Below are positions 1 to 9,095 of a DNA stretch of 64,000 bases, piece after piece (the stretch's first letter is position 1; each line of letters begins with the position of its first letter). The translations under genes and the position numbers were made by a program. The stretch comes from Capronia americana (taxonomy: Eukaryota > Ascomycota > Eurotiomycetes > Chaetothyriales > Herpotrichiellaceae). The stretch covers positions 62,001 through 126,000 of the forward strand of contig JADWQD010000010.1 in the NCBI GenBank assembly GCA_016110215.1. Reading direction: 5' to 3'. The notes below the pieces were generated by a model. It saw nothing but the letters and a program-made list of their open reading frames with translations. It was not told where the DNA came from and did no database searches.

Positions 1-288
1 TTCATACCAGAGAGAACGTCCCGGGGCGGAGCGTTGATGCCAGAGATACGTTTTGGATTCTTCCAGCAGCGGAAGAGCATTTCTTGCTTCAAGCAACACG
101 TGGTACTGAATGCTGTCCACATCCATCAGGGAGACTTGGATCCGCAGCGTCTGGCTCAAAGATACTGGATCCTCCAGGCCATGGGCTGCCAAGTACTTTG
201 TGGAATACACAATCAGGCCCGAGGTCGTCGTTTGGGACAGTCGGTGAACAGTCACAGGTGGAAGTGTCCATGTCGCCAATGTCGGCAA
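1..288 (-). CDS. Partial exon of an unidentified protein, running off the left edge
   Basis: The minus strand is open without a stop from position 288 to the window edge (96 codons). Codon choice looks coding, rich in CTG, GTG, GAC, CAG and TCC. The right end is a good acceptor (pyrimidine-rich tract then CCCAG at 289-290) in phase 0, so this is read as an internal or last exon. The peptide contains SGLIVYSTKYLAAHG and VDSIQYHVLLEARNALPLLE. I do not recognise the family. No matching phase-0 donor was found upstream, so the 5' exon is unresolved. A shorter frame on the same strand starting at 343 overlaps it and has worse codon use. Confidence 0.4.
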   Translation of the reverse strand, partial: MPTLATWTLPPVTVHRLSQTTTSGLIVYSTKYLAAHGLEDPVSLSQTLRIQVSLMDVDSIQYHVLLEARNALPLLEESKTYLWHQRSAPGRSLWYE

Positions 289-985
289 CTGGGACAAAGA
301 ATGCCAGAGCTGGTGCCTCTGGGGATGAGCCTTTGATTGACATAACTTGGACCGTCTTATCCTCTGAACCCTTTTAGCTATTATCCTTATGGTGGGCTGT
401 GGCCACCGGGTCTTGGAGCAGGAGCTGGATCACCCATTGCCTGGAAACTCATCTTGAGGACACCTTGATATTGAGGGAGCGGCCCAGCGAGCCTGAAAGC
501 CATCATTCCTTGAACGAGCATTGAACTTGGTCTGTTGTTGTTCGGCGTTGGTGGCCAAGCCTTGGCAGCAAGCCAGCGATGTTCAAATGACCATCAATTC
601 ACACTGAAATCATTTGCTCTGCTCACTGGATTCTGATTCAAAGTACATACAGAGTGTACAGTATATCGCAGGCGCACCATGGTCTTTGTTCGTGCCCAGA
701 TTCCATGGACGCAAGTCATTTACGCAGCCACAAGCGAGGAAGCCCTGTCAACCTCATTCTTGCACTTCCTTGCACAGCCCACCCGCTAGCCACAATCCTC
801 CAAGTGCCACTATCTTCCAGGTGAGGGCGTACATGCCCTTTGAACAATAGATAAAAGCACCCAGCACCCAGCAGCAACAGGCTCATCTCGTCCTCGGTGT
901 CTGTGGTATTCCGCTATCTTTTCGGCCGGAGGAATCTCCCCCTCACGGCTTTCCACTGACAACTCTGTCAAAGGAGAAAAGAGAC
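289..985. other. Spacer, likely promoter and 5' leader of MET22
   Basis: No convincing gene apart from possible unresolved 5' exons of the left-edge minus-strand gene. An A/T-rich GATAAAAG stretch lies near 850, about 135 bp before the MET22 start, and could be a TATA-like element. The leader just before the ATG ends in AGAAAAGAGAC, a good purine-rich fungal start context. Confidence 0.4.
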
Positions 986-2086
986 ATGTCCATCCCCTAC
1001 GCTGAAGAGCTGGAAGCTGCCCTCCGCGCCGTCCACCTCGCTTCCCACGCAACCAAATCCCTGCTCCCTTCCCAGGACAAAGGGTCAAGTTGGAAATCTG
1101 ACCACAGCCCCGTGACGGTGGCCGACTACGCATCTCAGGCCTTGCTCATCGCCACCGTCGCTCATTCCTTTCCCAACGACCACTTCCTGGGTGAAGAGTC
1201 GGCCGCCGGGCTGCGCCACAGCCCTTTGCTCGCTGAGCAGGTGTGGCATCTTGTGTCGGAGACGTTGCGGCAGAGCCCCCACCCCGAAGCCGCGGCACTC
1301 CTGGGTGATGAATTGAAGGGGGTGGACGATGTGCTCCGGTACATCGACATGGGCGGAGAAGGCATGGGTGGGCCCGACAGCGGGCGCTTGTGGGTGTTGG
1401 ATCCGCTCGACGGGACCGCGGCGTTTTTGAAGGGCACCCAGTACGCCTTGTCGCTTGCTCTGCTGCAGAATGGGACGCAACAGGTCGGGGTGGTCGGATG
1501 CCCGAATCTGCTGTTTGAGGCTGCTGCTGCTTCTCCTTCTGCGTTTGTTGAGATCAGCGAGAGCCTCGTCGACACTGACGGCCACGGCTGCGTCCTCAGC
1601 GCGGTCAAGGGCCACGGGGCGTTTGTGCGCAAGATGGGAGCCAAGGACCATCTGGGTCCACCGAGGAGGGTGGCGATGATCGAGAGCAATGATCCAGGTA
1701 TTGCTGAGCGCATCCGCCTCGTCCAGCCGAGCAACAAATCCTACGATGCAGAGAAGGAACAGGAGTTCGCGCGGCAGGTCGGCGCTCCCTGGCCCGGCAC
1801 GCAGCTCTGGTCGTCGCAGATGAGGTTCGCAGCCCTGGCCATCGGCGCTGGAAATGTCCAGGTGGCATTTCGTATCCCGCGGGACTACCACTCGTGCGTC
1901 TGGGACGTGGCCGGCGGCGCTTTGCTTGTTGAAGAAGCAGGCGGGAAAGTCACCGATGCCGATGGAAAGGAGCTGGATTTCACGCGAGGGCGCAGGCTCG
2001 AGAACAATTGGGGCATTATCGCGGCACCCGCGGCCATGCATTCCAAGGTGTTGAAGGTCGCGAGAGCGGTGGACGAGGCTGGCTAG
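986..2086 (+). CDS. MET22: 3'(2'),5'-bisphosphate nucleotidase
   Basis: Uninterrupted 366-aa protein of the inositol-monophosphatase fold, close in length to yeast Met22/Hal2. It removes the 3' phosphate from PAP and PAPS, by-products of sulfate assimilation and sulfotransfer, and the family is sensitive to lithium and sodium. Visible motifs are the metal-binding EES (about residues 70-72), the signature DPLDGT (139-144), and a C-terminal WDVAGGALLVEEAGG followed by the typical LENNWGIIAAP near the end. The ATG sits after a purine-rich leader. Its 3' end faces the phospholipase C gene with only 69 bp between stop codons, so the two 3' UTRs probably overlap. No oddities seen. Confidence 0.93.
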   Translation: MSIPYAEELEAALRAVHLASHATKSLLPSQDKGSSWKSDHSPVTVADYASQALLIATVAHSFPNDHFLGEESAAGLRHSPLLAEQVWHLVSETLRQSPHPEAAALLGDELKGVDDVLRYIDMGGEGMGGPDSGRLWVLDPLDGTAAFLKGTQYALSLALLQNGTQQVGVVGCPNLLFEAAAASPSAFVEISESLVDTDGHGCVLSAVKGHGAFVRKMGAKDHLGPPRRVAMIESNDPGIAERIRLVQPSNKSYDAEKEQEFARQVGAPWPGTQLWSSQMRFAALAIGAGNVQVAFRIPRDYHSCVWDVAGGALLVEEAGGKVTDADGKELDFTRGRRLENNWGIIAAPAAMHSKVLKVARAVDEAG

Positions 2087-2155
2087 ACTTATCAGGACCA
2101 TGCTAGTCACTAGTCCCTCCCACTTTCAACTGCCAGATTGATAAATCAGAGAGGC

Positions 2156-4597
2156 CTACGATGACGAAGACGTTGACGACGACGGTAACGACGGACATGA
2201 CGATGCTTTTTCGATCTTTACTAGAATCCTCCCATCGCTGCGAACGCCTCTGTCGTCACACAGACGGATGAACCTGTATCCCTGCCGTAACCGATCGAGC
2301 CGGATGCATGCAAAGGCGATGAGACTATCTTTACCGATCCTACGATCTTTCACTTTCAACCTAGGCAGAACCAAATGCGATTTGTTACTCGAGGCACGTA
2401 GAAACACAGGATATATGACACGGACAGGACTCGAACGAGGAAGAGAAACAAACAGAACGACTTACCGCAGAAAGCTGAGTTCTTCAGCCACGTCCGAAAC
2501 CAGGGGAAAACAAAGTCGTTCTCGCTGAAAGTCGGGATTTGGGCCCTTGCTTGGTGCCGAGCGCTGTTTATACGTTTTAGGCCTTTGTGCTGTCTTTTGG
2601 TCGGTGACGCTCAGGCTGTCAGCGGACCTCTCGCTTGGTATCATGAGGTGGAGGTCGCACGTCACGTAGGGATTGATTCGGTCGTGAGCACCAGTGGAGG
2701 GCCGGATGTGCTGGCCCGCGAACAGCGTCAGGGTAAGGGACAGACTGCGTCGTTTGAGCGTCGAGTCCGCTGCTGTGAAGGGAGTCTTTCCCCCGCCTGA
2801 CGACGCCGAGGCGACCTCATCGGACCTGTATCCCTCAGGCTTGAGGACCCAGCCGGATTCGTCGGCGAACATGCCCTCATTGAGCATCATGCCCCTGTCC
2901 AGGCGTTGCCAGTTCATCACCACCATCTGGATCCCCTGCCGCCAGAAAAAGCAAGGGTTGAAGTTGGACGAGTCCACGCGCCGCCCGGACGGGAAGACTC
3001 GCATCAGGAAGCTTCTGTTGTGCGCGAATAGTAAGGCCGCGTCGTTCTTGTGAAGTCGCCGGATCGCTGCTTCGGACAGAGAGAAGATGTGCGTGGGCAG
3101 GGAGGCTTCGGGCTGCGAAAAGTCCCGAAAGGAGTACCCTTGGGTATACACGGCCAAGGAGCTCAGCAAATCGATGACCTTGCGCATCGGGGGCGGTCCC
3201 GGATTCTTAGGCCCTTGACCACCCTCGGTCTGTCCACTCTCTGCGCAATGATCCAGCGGTGGGCCCTTGACTTTGATCAGGAGCTTTCGCCGCAGCTCGT
3301 GAGGGCTGGGCAAAGTCCCCAAGGATGTCGTGTTCATCGAATCCATGTCCACGAGGAATTCCCGCCAGATTTCCCGCATGATTTCGACCATGACCTCTTG
3401 CTGTTGGGGACTCGCGTGGACTTCGAGGCTGATGATTACTGGTAGGTCGCTTGAGACAAACGCGGTCTCGCGGATGGCATGGCAGACGTCTCGAAACGGG
3501 ACGCCTTTACTGAAGCTGGGACCGTGCACGACCCGTGGCTCCCGCCTTTTTGCAGACGGCGTCGAGATTCCGTCGGTGTTCGGTGGAACCGCTGAGAGGG
3601 ACGGGTTTGTGGTGGACGAGAGATTTTTGGAGGTCAGGCGTGGAACCTGACACAGCCAGGCCAGCGATGAACCAGACGATTTTCCCTGGATGCCTCGAGA
3701 CCGCATGGTTACTTTCCTCTCTTCATGAGTGTCCGATTTCGGCGTCGACGGACGGCTTGCTGTATCCCTTTCTGGGCCACTGGAACATTCCGCGGCCGAT
3801 ATGCCATCCCACACGTCGATTTCAATGCATCTACAGCCCCGTAAAAGCGCCTGCAGTATGGTCAATAAAAGTATTTCATGGCGACTTGTCTTTTGCCTGA
3901 AAGGAGGACCCAGTCTTTGGTATCATGAAAACACGTCCCGCAAGAAAGATAACACGCATCCCATTCCCAACCAAGGTGTGGAAACTCAACTCGGAATTGC
4001 ATAGAGAAACGTAATGAAATTGCTCGCACATACATTTCGATAGGGCTCGACACTGGCTTTGCTCGTGAGCTGATTGCCTGTGATATAAGTGTTGTGGCTC
4101 GAATTGACGAAATAGTCGGCGAGCGGTCGCGAGAAATCAGACTCCCGCGGCCGCCTGGGAGCCAATGCGTCGGCCGCCCCGGATGCCATGTGCACCAAGA
4201 ACTCGCGCATGTCTAGCGAGTCATGTTGTTGCAGCAGCAGAAGCAGCGGGTCATTGTCTGTGTCTGTGTCTGCTGTGTCTGCTGTGTCGGGATCGCGTTC
4301 GCCGCCCTGGGTCGCGTGGATGAAAGCTTCAGCAGCTTCATCAGCAGCAGGAGCAGCCTGGTTCCGGTTTCCGTTCCTGCTGTTCGTGCTGGCTCGACTC
4401 GATTTGCCATTGCCATTGCCATTGCCACAATTCTCCTTCGTCGTCGTCGTCGACGACTCGTGTGCGTTGTTGTTGGCGTTGTTAATGTTGGCGGCATTGT
4501 CGAAGATCTCGGTCAGGTACGCGAGCACAGCAGGCGAAAAGGATCCAGCGCCGCCGTTAGGACTGCGCGATGATGCAGAGGACTCGCGTCCAGACAT
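2156..4597 (-). CDS. PLC1: Phosphoinositide-specific phospholipase C, delta-like
   Basis: Hydrolyses PI(4,5)P2 to diacylglycerol and inositol trisphosphate. Three exons (4034-4597, 2466-3850, 2156-2360) with introns 3851-4033 and 2361-2465 give 717 aa. The first intron separates VEPYRN from ALLRGCRCIEIDVWDG and splicing restores the X-domain. Catalytic and calcium residues are present: H168 (SSHNTY), E198 and D200 (IEIDVWDG), H297 (RVVHG), E331 (ISLE). The Y domain follows (SSLAVYTQGYSFRDF, then NFNPCFFWRQGIQMV). A C2 domain starts at SLSLTLTLFAGQHI, and its end is restored by the second splice (SFLR/LKVKDRRIGK). The N-terminus is short, low complexity and lacks clear EF-hands. A 66-nt stretch after HEERK (about residues 235-256) begins GTAACC, ends GTCAG, and could be an extra in-frame intron. 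Confidence 0.93.
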
Positions 4598-5231
4598 TTT
4601 CGCAGCCTCTGTTCTCTTTGAGGCTGCAACCGTTTCGCGTGTTCCGTGGGGGGCAGTGCCGATGAGAGCTCATTCAGAGGCGTCATCTGGACATCTTTTG
4701 CCTTATCCTACAGCGGGCATACAATACAGTATCGTACGAGGGAGTACGAGGTAGTATGAAAATATTGTGTATCAGCCTACGGACAATTCAGTGAATGAAG
4801 CACCCAATTTCCTCCCCACCATTTTCGTCGTGAGGGAGAAAGAGACGTACGTGGCTTGGCGAGTGTCACAGCCACGGCGGACTAGTAAATACCCGTTTCG
4901 AGGGGCAGTGGCGTACAGCCACTCGTCCACGGAAGGAGAGGGATTGTACGAGCACACGAGGTACAGGTAGGCATAAGAATCCCTGGGGGGAAATATACCA
5001 TTTCGGGGATGTTTGAACTACCTGGAATGGGCACTGGGACATGATTACGAGATTAACAAATACAGGTAGTGTACGAGGTATTAGTACTGCTATATCCTAC
5101 TATTTGGTGTTCCAGTACAGAGGTAATTACTTAACCAATTAGTGATATCAACGCACTATATACCCAGAATTTCGCGATCAAAAGTCCAGATTCCATGGTA
5201 CCTGTCAGGAACTTGCCTAAGCGCAGCCCAG
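4598..5231. other. Spacer between the PLC and CorA-like genes
   Basis: No gene seen. This is the upstream region of PLC and the downstream region of the CorA-like gene. It is A/T-rich and carries two copies of the nonamer TACGAGGTA (4745 and 5072) plus related ACACGAGGTACAGG near 4955. The same word recurs in other spacers of this window. Confidence 0.5.
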
Positions 5232-6879
5232 TTACCCTTTCTCTACATCCTTTGCTTCTTCTCCCCGTGCCCCTTTCCCTACATCCTTTGCTTCTTCTCC
5301 CTGTCCGAATGTTGGGGGTCTCGCTGTAAGTCTCACATTGAGGAGACTCTTCCTCTGTTTTTCCTTGAGCTTCAGGAACTGCGCAACCTGTTCCGAGAAA
5401 ACGACCACGAACACCATGATAACGGCCGGTATGCTGATCACAATGTAGATCCAAAAGCTGCTTTCCCCAGGTAGAAACTCCCCGGACATGCTGAATATAC
5501 CGGACAAAAACGTCAGGGGTACGAATAACATGCCGAGGAGCGTCAGGATCTTCAAGCTGTGGGCTTCTTCAGAGGCTTGCCGGGACTGGATCACGCTGAT
5601 GACGTGGGTGAGAGACAGGCTGAGACGCTGGCAACGCTTGGTGAGTGCGCACAGTTTCTTGTGGATGTAGACAAAGTCGTCGATGCTGGTGAAGACAGAG
5701 CCCGTGGTCAGGGGAGACGAGGAGTCCTTGTGGAGGTGAGAATGGGCTTGAAGTGCCTGGATCGCGTGTTCGACTTGTTCGCAGGACTTCCGACAGCGCC
5801 GATGCCAGTGCGCGACGTCGACGAGGTGATTCTCCACGCCGTCGAGAGCATTGATGTCCGCGCGAGCCAGTGCATATTCAAGACGGTCGATGATTTCGTC
5901 AAAGTAGACCAGAAACTGCATCCAGTTTGCGGCAATGATGCTTTTGAGGAAGAAGGGTGCACCGTCGAAGAAGCCGGCTGGGCCGCCCTCGATGATGGAC
6001 GACTGCAAGTTGCGGAATCTGTCTGTATGGTTCCAGTAGAACAGAATGTCGTCGAACATTGACTCGCGGGATGGGCCAGGCTGGGGTTCCCAGTCTTTGT
6101 CAAGGTCCAGGGCACAAGGGAACGGCGAGATGTCGACGTATCCTCCCTGGTAGAGAATGTTCCGACAGGGTCGGATCTCCTTCTTAACGGCCTTGCCGAT
6201 TTGGATGAATTCTCCGACCGGCGGATCCACGAGAATTAGACCTTGGGTGCAGACTTAGTCGTCTTTGGTACACGGCCGTTCGCAGCGGACCTGACAGCTT
6301 ACCGTTGAAGGCCCCGTTTGCTTCTTTCCGTGACCAAAAGGATGCGATCCTGTGGACCTTCGCCACTTCGTCAAACTTTGAATTGATCTTGGTCACATAG
6401 ATTTTCCGGTCTCGGTAAAGACAACAAGCCCCAAGAGTGTTTAGGTGGCCATCGGGAAACGCGCGCGACTCGACATACTGCATGCTAAAGGACCGCTCAA
6501 GACCGTGCTGAGACGGCAGTGTCGCGGCCTGTTCCTTGCGTGTTCCGCCACGCATCAACTGCTCCGAAAACACAAACGGGTCCATTCGAAGACGACGACC
6601 GAGGACTTGGACATAGGGTGGCGCGGAGCCCTCCAGAACATACACCCGGTGTTGACACGGTTCTGATCCAGAGGGCGGGTCTTGCATGTACCGATCAAGA
6701 TCATCGAGAGAATCGAACTTCTTCTGGCTGATGCCATTTTCACGGATCTCAATGACGGCAACGCGACTTGTCTCCTCTTTGTTCTTCACATTTTTCGCAC
6801 CCTGGATGTCGCAGAAGCGACGCAGATTCGGGTATCGATATCGCAGCGATTCTACATACCCAATATAGTCAGCCGCCAT
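5232..6879 (-). CDS. CorA-like divalent-cation transporter family membrane protein
   Basis: Two exons (6303-6879 and 5232-6241, intron 6242-6302) give 528 aa. The N-terminal cytosolic domain starts MAADYIGYVESLRYRYPN. A long helical region follows (about 330-420). The C-terminus has two membrane helices, about 425-444 (LTLLGMLFVPLTFLSGIF) and 455-474 (FWIYIVISIPAVIMVFVVVF), the usual CorA arrangement. The loop after the first helix reads SMSG where canonical CorA channels have GMN, so magnesium transport should not be assumed. The C-terminal tail is a short duplication, GEEAKDVGKG then GEEAKDVEKG, from a 36-bp tandem repeat. The gene is divergent from the INP54-type phosphatase across about 0.85 kb. 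Confidence 0.85.
5235..5306. repeat. 36-bp tandem duplication in the 3' coding end of the CorA-like gene
   Basis: Two adjacent near-identical copies sharing CTACATCCTTTGCTTCTTCT, split near 5270/5271. They encode the duplicated acidic and lysine-rich GEEAKDV tail. The few differences between copies suggest a fairly recent duplication. Confidence 0.8.
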
Positions 6880-7724
6880 TCTTTCGACACATCAAGGAGA
6901 AATATGCTGTGTCAGGGATAGCGTGGTACAAAATATTTTCGTCACGAAAACATTGTGGCCTCAGGAAATCAGGCTGAAGCGAGGGAATATCGGTGAAAGG
7001 TGGTTGGGGAAGCAAGCATGCAAGCGACGGTTTTGGGGCAGACGTACTCGCGAGCACCAAAAAGCGATCCTCAACCAATCAGCGCTCGCCACGACAATGC
7101 AGACTGCTTAGCTGTTGTTTAGATGCTGAATCGAGCTTCCTCTGGAATGGATGCCCTCAAGGGCCAGCGACCAATGTCAGCCTCGCGCGGATGCATTCTC
7201 ACATCCAAATTCTCGAACCTATGACAGAACAGGAGGATCATTGGGGGAGTAGGGGATAACCCCTCCAAAAGCGTCGGCACTGACCGCCAAGTTCGGCAGG
7301 AAGTTGCCCTGCAACCTGCATTGATCTGTACTCGTACGGAGGACCTCGTAGTACGAGTAGACAGTAGAGGTCAAAAGTCTTCAGATGCTCGTTGCTTGTA
7401 CATGACCTGGGAAGGGCGCTAGATCCAAAGAAGCTAAGTCGATGACGTAAGGGAACAGACAAGCTGGTCACCTGGAATTGAGACTATGGACCAGACCAAG
7501 CTCATCCAGATTCGAATCAGAAAGAGCCATCGACGGCATCATGAGTTCAGCGAGTTGTCTCTCTATCAATTCGAGTGGATGTTCGTGAACGCTGGTATTA
7601 AGGAAGGTAACTCTTGAAAGGGATTCGACTTCAGCATTGCGCTGCGGCAACTCACTTTCTGCCTGTCTGCAACTCAACTCGTTGGGAATCTCACCGGCGT
7701 TCACAGATCCCGTTTGAGGCCACA
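6880..7724. other. Divergent promoter region, CorA-like gene and 5-phosphatase gene
   Basis: No gene seen. A partial inverted arrangement of CTCGTAC and GTACGAG lies at 7331-7357. Two ATGs precede the chosen 5-phosphatase start in or near the same frame, but they lie in sequence without coding character. Confidence 0.4.
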
Positions 7725-9095
7725 ATGGCCAACCGATCCCAGAACGAGCAGCCTGATGCCCTGAACCTCTACATTCTCACATACAACTGTGCTCTGAATC
7801 TCATTAATCCCACCATATTCGCACCATATCTGTTCCACGCTCTTCCCACCAACAGCCACTCACCGGAGCTTCTTGTCCTTTGCTTTCAAGAATTAGCGCC
7901 CCTCAGCTACGCATTCCTGGGAGGTTCGTTCTTAACGCCGTATTTCAACGCCTGGAGGGATGTTGTTCGGCTCGCTTCAAGCTCGAAAAACCACACCTAT
8001 GTTAATGTGATAAGCCGCAATGTGGGGATGACGGCGATCATGGTATTCGCAAGGGAAGATGTAGCGGACGATGTGAAGTGGCTGAAGACAGCGGGGGTTG
8101 GTGTCGGAGTGAGCGAAATGGGCAACAAAGGCGCTGTTGGTGTGAGGATAGGCTATCAATCACCTGGTATGGTGAGAGAAGTCGAGTTCACCTTTGTCTC
8201 TGCTCATTTGGCGCCCATGGAGGACGGGCTCGAGAGGCGGAACGAGGACTACAAGAATATTGTGCGGCGGTTAGTGTTTGTCTCGGAATCTAGCTCGAAG
8301 AAGCCCACATCGGGTGATGAGGAAGATGAAGATGCGCCTCTGCTACAAGGCAGTGATCCATCGCAGCAAGACGATGAGGCTTCTGAAAGCGGCATGTACG
8401 CTTCATCATCACATTTGTTCTTTGCTGGAGACCTCAACTATCGAACGTCACTGCTTCGGCCGTCGCCGCAGGACGTGGACGAGAAATTCCCTCACCCCAC
8501 CACCAACGAGGCTGACCCAAAGCACTTTCAGCAGCTTCTTGCAGAGGACCAACTGACTCAGCAGGTCAAGGCTGGAAAGACCCTGCACGGGTTGTCAGAA
8601 GCACCAATCACCTTCCCTCCCACCTACAAGTACCAAACTGACGGGAGCAAGGCTGTCATCTTCGCCAGGGGAGAAGACGAGGATCAACAACACTGGAGCT
8701 GGGCACGTCATCGCTGGCCGTCCTGGTGCGACAGGATCTTCTTCTGGAACGATCATGGAAGCAGCAGTGACGTCAAGGTGACCCCGCAGAAGTACACGTG
8801 TCTACCCTTGTTTGCAACCTCAGATCATCGTCCGGTAGTGCTGGCTGCTACGGTACCTTCGAAAGCGCTGTCGAACGCAGGGCAGCGGGGTGAGGGTGGA
8901 CGTGGCCCTACAGCAGCACCGTTCGATCTCGACCCACACTGGAGGAGCAGACGAGCTCAGGCACGCAGGAAAGAGCTTGCCGTGGGTCTTATGGCTTACC
9001 TGGCACTGACATGGGAAGGAAACGGATTGCTGCTGGCGACGGCGATTGGTGCAGTCGGAGGGTGGTTGATTATCAGATCGCTCCTCATGGGGTGA
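7725..9095 (+). CDS. INP54: Tail-anchored inositol-polyphosphate 5-phosphatase, INP54 type
   Basis: Single-exon 456-aa protein starting at CACAATGGC, a strong fungal start context. An in-frame ATG lies upstream at 7614 but the added residues look non-coding. It removes the 5-phosphate of PI(4,5)P2. Family motifs in order: LTYNCALN (18-25), VLCFQELAP, MGNKGAVGVRIGY, FVSAHLAPM, FAGDLNYRTS, WPSWCDRIFFW, TSDHRPVVLA. The C-terminus carries a hydrophobic tail (about 422-456, ending LLLATAIGAVGGWLIIRSLLMG). This matches tail anchoring in the ER membrane, as known for yeast Inp54. An acidic, serine-rich insertion (DEEDEDAPLLQ region) lies before the GDLNYR motif. Confidence 0.9.
   Translation: MANRSQNEQPDALNLYILTYNCALNLINPTIFAPYLFHALPTNSHSPELLVLCFQELAPLSYAFLGGSFLTPYFNAWRDVVRLASSSKNHTYVNVISRNVGMTAIMVFAREDVADDVKWLKTAGVGVGVSEMGNKGAVGVRIGYQSPGMVREVEFTFVSAHLAPMEDGLERRNEDYKNIVRRLVFVSESSSKKPTSGDEEDEDAPLLQGSDPSQQDDEASESGMYASSSHLFFAGDLNYRTSLLRPSPQDVDEKFPHPTTNEADPKHFQQLLAEDQLTQQVKAGKTLHGLSEAPITFPPTYKYQTDGSKAVIFARGEDEDQQHWSWARHRWPSWCDRIFFWNDHGSSSDVKVTPQKYTCLPLFATSDHRPVVLAATVPSKALSNAGQRGEGGRGPTAAPFDLDPHWRSRRAQARRKELAVGLMAYLALTWEGNGLLLATAIGAVGGWLIIRSLLMG

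Noticed and set aside
1085..2110. 341-codon open frame on the minus strand
   Set aside because: Exactly antisense to MET22, whose motifs are complete. The frame is a by-product of G/C-rich codon use and shows no domain.
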